Of a stretch of 64,000 nt of DNA, positions 59,127 through 64,000 are shown in pieces. Numbering within the stretch: position 1 is the first letter of the stretch; the number at the start of each line of letters is the position of its first letter. The stretch covers positions 12,491,001 through 12,555,000 of the forward strand of contig JANTQA010000015.1 in assembly GCA_027625915.1 (NCBI GenBank), read 5' to 3'. Under the pieces are notes generated by a model. It had not been told where the DNA came from and made no database searches. It worked only from the letters and a program-made list of their open reading frames with translations. A program made the position numbers and the translations under genes. This DNA is from Anaeramoeba flamelloides (taxonomy: Eukaryota > Metamonada > Anaeramoebidae).

Positions 59127-62100
59127 ATATTTTGAGAATTTTTTTAATTTTTAATGAAATAAATCTGGATTTATTTTAATTCTTATCTCCAACCATTATT
59201 ACATTTAAAAAAATAAAAAAAACCGTTTTTTTTAAATTATTGATATTTGCAAAATCACTAACAAATTATTAATTTTTTTTTTTTTTAATATAATTTTGAT
59301 TTTATTTATTTTTTTATTTTTCAACGAATCTTTTATAGATATTAAAATTCTTTTATGATTAAAAATTGATACAATAGCTCACAAGAATTTAAAATTTCCT
59401 TTTCTATTTTTATTTTATCCTTAATTCTGAAAACTTATTTTTTTTATATATACTGAAATAGCTATAAATTCATTAGACAAACCGGATTGGTTAAATTGCA
59501 TTACATCTAAAATATGAGATTTAAAATAATATTGATATGTGTTAATACATTTATTTTTTTTATTTTTTTGTATGGATATTTGATTTATAATATAAATACA
59601 AAATAGTTCAAAGATAAAGTAGTTATGTTTTGGTATTTTTTTTTTTTTTTTTGATATTGAATAAAAAAATAATTATTATTTTTTTTTTAGACAAAATCTT
59701 AATAAAACAAATTAAGTGATCAGTCTTCAACAATAAGGCAAAATTATAAAATATGTTATTGGTGTTATTATCTACTTTTGAATGTTGTATTATCGAAATG
59801 TCAAAAAACATCTGATCAACTCAGCACCATAAAAGATATTAGTTTATGTTAGATCAAATTTTTTTTTTCAATTTTTTTCTTTGAAAAAGAATCCGATTAA
59901 ATTTACAGTATTTCTCATATTAAAACAAGTTAAAACACCGTTTTATGGTCATTTTGATAATTATTAAACAATAAAAAAAGTCTTTATTACCAGTAATATT
60001 AATATAAAGGTTTTTTTTTTCTTTTTTTGAGATAATTTGAATGAGTAAAAAAAAAAAATGATATATTCAACTTATTAAAAAATAATTGTATTTTTTTAAG
60101 TCAGATAGTTATTATAATTAATTTTTTAAATTCATTTGACATTTTATTAAGATATTTTGTTTTTGTTTAAAGATGAAATTCGATTTTTCAAAATAAAATA
60201 GTCTTGAAGATATTGGGGAATTAGTTAATTTTATCCAAAAATCCAAAATCATTTTTTTTTACTTACCAAATATGATTTGAATTGCTTTAAATATTCTTGT
60301 GAATAAGGGCAAACAATTTGTTAAAAAATTTTTTTGTAATTTTTTTTTATTTTTTGAAAATCTGTAAAAAACTTTTTTGAAAATTTTTTAGAATTAAAAT
60401 TTTTTTACATAATAGATCTCAATTTAATTGATAAACTGTAGTTAAGTTTCTACCAAATACTCATTTATTGAGCTATCTATACTTCAATTAGTTTAATTGG
60501 TTAAGATTTGGATTGAAAGATTAATCAAAGAAAAAGAAACCAAAATGAAAAATTTGCTTTCGAAATCAATACTTTCCAACATAAAACAAAAAATATGTTT
60601 TACCATTTTTAAGAATTAATTTAATTCTTAAAAAAAATCATATATTACTTTTTTTCGTTTTATATTGGTAACATACATATTTGAATTTCAAAAAAGATAC
60701 CTAAATTAATAAATTGTTTAAATGAATTTAATTCATCCATTTCATAGGTAGAAACAAAAATTATAATAATAAAGTTTTGAAAGATCTTTACAAGATTTTA
60801 TTTGATTTTAAAAAAACACGACTCCCTCAAGAGAAAAATAAAAATTTGTTTTCTTATAAGTCAAATTTAAATGTCAAATATAATTACTTTTCGAAATCAT
60901 CAGATCAAGAAATAGACTTTAATTACCCACACACAGACGATAAAAAAATGTAAAATAATTTTGTTTAATACTTTTGAATCAAATGATTAAAAATTTCTTT
61001 AAGAGGTATATAATTATCGAGAGTATTTTATTGTATTTCTTTGGGTAATAATTAACAGTTAATTTATCTTGTTTTTTTTTTTTTTTTTTTTTTTTTTGAT
61101 AATTTTGGGTTGATACTTTATCTTATAGATCCCAAAATATAGTAATTGCCTTAGAAATAAAATTTTTAATTTGAATTATTATCAAAGGATTATAAGATAT
61201 ATAATTTATAAAAAATTAAATTATACAGAAAATTTTATAATTAAAAATTGTAGAGTTAAATACAATAAAAAAATATCTTGATAATTTTTTTTTCAATCTT
61301 TGAAATTTTTTTCTGGGTATCTTGTGATTTTATTATTTTTCAAAGCAAATTTTTTCAAAAACAAAAACAAATTTTTTTTTTTTTTGAAAAGTTTGTCTAG
61401 ATATCAAAAACATATTGATTTTAATAATTAAAACACATCATACTTTACTGGAAATTTTTTTGGTATACATTGTACCCCAAAATTCCTAAAATATTTGATT
61501 AAATAATTTATTCATTACCAAAGATATTTTAACCTCACATAAAAAATTTGTTTTATCTGTTGATTTCCATTAAATAGGGATGTATATATTTGATTCTAAA
61601 TAATTTAAAAAAAAAAATATATAAATTAGATTTGAAAAAAAAATAATATTGTTTTTCATTGTAAAATTTCGAAATTTTTTCAACGAGATTTTTTTTACCA
61701 AATTTAAATGATTTGGACAATAGTTCTAGTCTGATTAATAATTGATTTTTTTTTTAATTTTTACATTTTTTTAATTTTTAACTTTTTTAAATAAAGACAT
61801 AAAATAAACAAAATTATTGGATAAGAGACCATATATCAAAAATTATTTTACAATATTCGGAATAATTTAGATAGAAAAATTCAAATTTTATATAATAGAT
61901 TATTCAAATATTTTACTAATAAAAAAACCAAAATATATATCTTACTTGATTTTCAAAGATTATTCTATTATCTTTGAATAATATTTTGGAATTGTGATTA
62001 TAAGATTATTTTCATATTTAAGGATTATTACCATATCTATTAAAAGAGTTTTTTTTTTGTATAATTCCAATGTGATAAATAGAAATTATTTTACAATTTT

Positions 62101-63887
62101 TTTTGTTTTGTTTTTTCAAGTATTTTCTATTAATTAAATAAAAGTTTTAGATAATTATTCATATTGATCTTTTAATTTTCGTCTCAAGAAATGAATTTCA
62201 TTTTTCTCTTGATTTAATATTTAGTAAAATTTTTTTAATAATTTGAAATTAAATTTCAAAGTAATTTATTTTTTTATTTATTTTTTGTATCATAAAATTA
62301 ACAACATTATTTGATTGATATCATTAATAAATCAATTTATTGGGTTTTGAATTACTATTTTTATAATAAATTTTCTTTTTTAAAGAATTAAAATAAAAAT
62401 AAAAATCTTAAAAGAAAATGTAAGAAGGATTAATTATTTTTTTATTTTCCAAAAACAAAAAAAAATATCATAACATAATTTCTTTATCTGGAAACTATTT
62501 TGAATTTATATGTAAATCCAAATATTTATTAAAGATAAATAAGAAAATAAATATATTAGTTCGTCAATATCGTAATAAATCTTTTCTAAAAACTTGATAA
62601 AATTTGGCAAATCCGGGGTGCTAGCGGAAATATAAACTAAATTTCATAATAAATGGGCCATATTACATTTGAATTTTGAATTGCTTTTGTATTGTTTGGA
62701 ATTTTTTTTCCCCATAATGACTAGTTTGCAAAAAGTCATTTTTTCTCTTTTTTATTTTTTCGATAGTGTTTTGTTAAAATGGAAAATGAAAATGAAAAAT
62801 TGGAAACAGGTAACAGATGAATTTATGAAAAAAGGGTTTCTAATATAAAAAAGAGATTAGATTTGGCTATTCAAATGGAAGGAGAATCGATAAATGGGTT
62901 TTAGTAATTTTTTAAATCTTCTATTTTTTATGTCGGGCTTCGTTCAAAATAAATTTCCCACTTTTTTTTAACTGTTTTTTGTTTTTTTTTTTCTTTTATT
63001 TTTAGACAAAAAATAAATATATCTTGAGTATACAACTGAATATTAAAATCAAAATTTTTATATTCTAATAGATAGCTTCAATTATTAAAAATATTTTTCT
63101 TCAAAATTTGATTATTAACGGGCCAATGATTTTGAAAGGGGGTTTCTATAAACTCCATTTCACTCAAAGGGACCCAGCCAAAAATGAAAAAGTCACATTA
63201 TTTTTAAGAATCAACAAAACTTAGATTGTTTAGAAATACAAGAAATAATAAACTTCATATAAGAGTCAATAATTATAAAAGAAAACCCTGAACAAACCAT
63301 AAATTTCAAAAAAAAAAAAAACTGTTAAAAAATTTTTTGGGCCCCATTCATTGGGACGTCTAGTGCAAAATTCTCAATGTCTTTAGGAAGTTAAAATTGT
63401 TGATAATAAGATTTTTTACTTGTAAATGTATGAATTTTAAAAGAACATACAAAGCCTAACTTTTCTTAATGTTTATTTAGTTTTTCAAATATTTTTTTTT
63501 TCAAAGTTAATTTTTAAAAAAAAAAATAAAAAAAAAAAAAGCAAAAAGCAAAAAACAAAAATACAAAAATTTTACAAAAATGTGTTTTCAATCAAGAATA
63601 AAATACTCAAACTAAAAATAATTTTTATCTTTTGATCTCATAAAAGTCAAAAAAAAAACAATAAAAAACAAAACAACAAAATCATATATTTAGATTTTTA
63701 TTTTGAAAAAAAAATTTGATGCATGGAAAAAAAAAGAATGATAAATAGTGGAATCTTTTCTTGGAATTTAAGAAATAATGGTGTTTTATTTCTTACAAAA
63801 AATAAATGAACAATTAAAAAAAAAAAAAATGAATAAATAAAATAAATAAATAATGCAAAAATCAGATAAATGTTGCTGTATAATCAA
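59127..63887. other. Long gene-free AT-extreme region
   Basis: 4.8 kb with almost no coding signal and homopolymers up to about 24 T. Two slightly GC-richer patches, around 62610-62630 (CCGGGGTGCTAGCGG) and 63120-63180 / 63335-63360 (GGGCC-containing), are not identified. Upstream introns of the TALE gene lie beyond the window, not here. No repeat family from elsewhere in the window was found in it. Confidence 0.5.
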
Positions 63888-64000
63888 TTATTTATTGGCT
63901 TTCTTACTTTTTTGGTTTTTATTTTTATTTTGATCCAGATCTTTTGGCTTACGTCTTCTCCTTGCATTGATGAACCAATTATTCACTTGTTTTAATGTTA
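63888..64000 (-). CDS. TALE-class homeobox protein, C-terminal end (partial)
   Basis: Runs off the right edge; 37 codons are visible, ending in TAA. It reads TLKQVNNWFINARRRRKPKD, then a Lys/Asn/Gln-rich tail. This is the third (DNA-recognition) helix of a TALE homeodomain (PBX/MEIS/KNOX type): L..V.NWF.NAR.R with W48, F49, N51 and R53 in place. Nuclear DNA-binding transcription factor by family. The helix sits almost at the C-terminus, leaving only about 20 residues after it. The visible part is too short to place it within TALE subfamilies. Confidence 0.86.
   Translation of the reverse strand, partial: TLKQVNNWFINARRRRKPKDLDQNKNKNQKSKKANK

Noticed and set aside
62779-62815. Possible first exon MENENEKLET with a GTAACA donor
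   Set aside because: No matching downstream exon, low complexity, and the following region has no coding signal.
1-64000. CRISPR array, prokaryotic operons or ribosome binding sites
   Set aside because: The genes are eukaryotic with introns. Repeats are dispersed or palindromic, not regularly spaced with unique spacers.
1-64000. Alternative genetic code (TAA or TAG read as Gln)
   Set aside because: All recognised genes end in TAA at the expected family C-terminus. In-frame TAA appears only in the decayed LINE.

Overview
The window is nuclear DNA from a very AT-rich eukaryote, most likely a free-living amoeboid or flagellate protist. An Anaeramoeba-like organism is my best guess, and the taxon is an inference only. 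The evidence is about 80% A+T by eye, protein-coding genes with spliceosomal introns, long poly-A/T and (AT)n runs, N/Q- and E/S-rich low-complexity protein tracts, and clear eukaryotic housekeeping genes. Every recognised gene ends in TAA. Most splice acceptors are A-rich (AAAAG or ATAG) with no long pyrimidine tract.

Layout. The left third (1-15.6 kb) holds HEATR3/SYO1 (-), the four-exon splicing-factor gene SF3B5 (+), and a complete 189-residue Ras GTPase (-). Ras is divergent from a C2-domain gene (15.6-20.1 kb, +) that has a 3.1-kb intron and a prion-like N/Q/M/G tail. From 20 to 25 kb there are two transposon-like repeats and then NSA2 (-), an intronless ribosome-biogenesis gene. NSA2 is divergent from NSE3/MAGE (25.9-31.0 kb, +), which has a 3.9-kb intron. 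A 715-761 residue basic/coiled-coil protein of unknown function lies at 33.9-36.2 kb (-).

From 37 to 50 kb the window is a transposon graveyard. It holds two MITEs, a tRNA-like 76-mer, and a decayed LINE (about 42.1-48.0 kb). The LINE is split by a 3.2-kb CAC...GTG terminal-inverted-repeat transposon and by a small TA-flanked MITE. The 3.2-kb insert itself contains another MITE and a 0.45-kb palindrome. To the right are a leucine-zipper (CREB/ATF-like) coding exon (51.5 kb, +), a tentative 50-residue two-exon gene spread over 52.1-56.7 kb, and a polytopic membrane protein with a C-terminal RING finger (57.4-59.1 kb, +). An almost empty, extremely AT-rich stretch follows. The right edge carries the last exon of a TALE homeobox gene (-, cut by the window end).

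At least three dispersed repeat families were found by comparing the window with itself: a ~195-bp foldback MITE (7 copies), a ~720-bp TIR element (3 copies), and a ~1.2-1.4-kb TIR element with an array of TCGCGA palindromes (2 copies). There is also a ~320-bp repeat (3 copies). Two or possibly three genes have introns of 3-4.5 kb, against 85-261 nt elsewhere; the NSE3 intron and the tentative small-gene intron contain these repeats. HEATR3 and NSA2 act in ribosome production, SF3B5 in the U2 snRNP, and NSE3 in the SMC5/6 complex. Ras, the C2 protein, the zipper protein and the TALE protein are signalling or transcription components. No operon-like organisation is implied.
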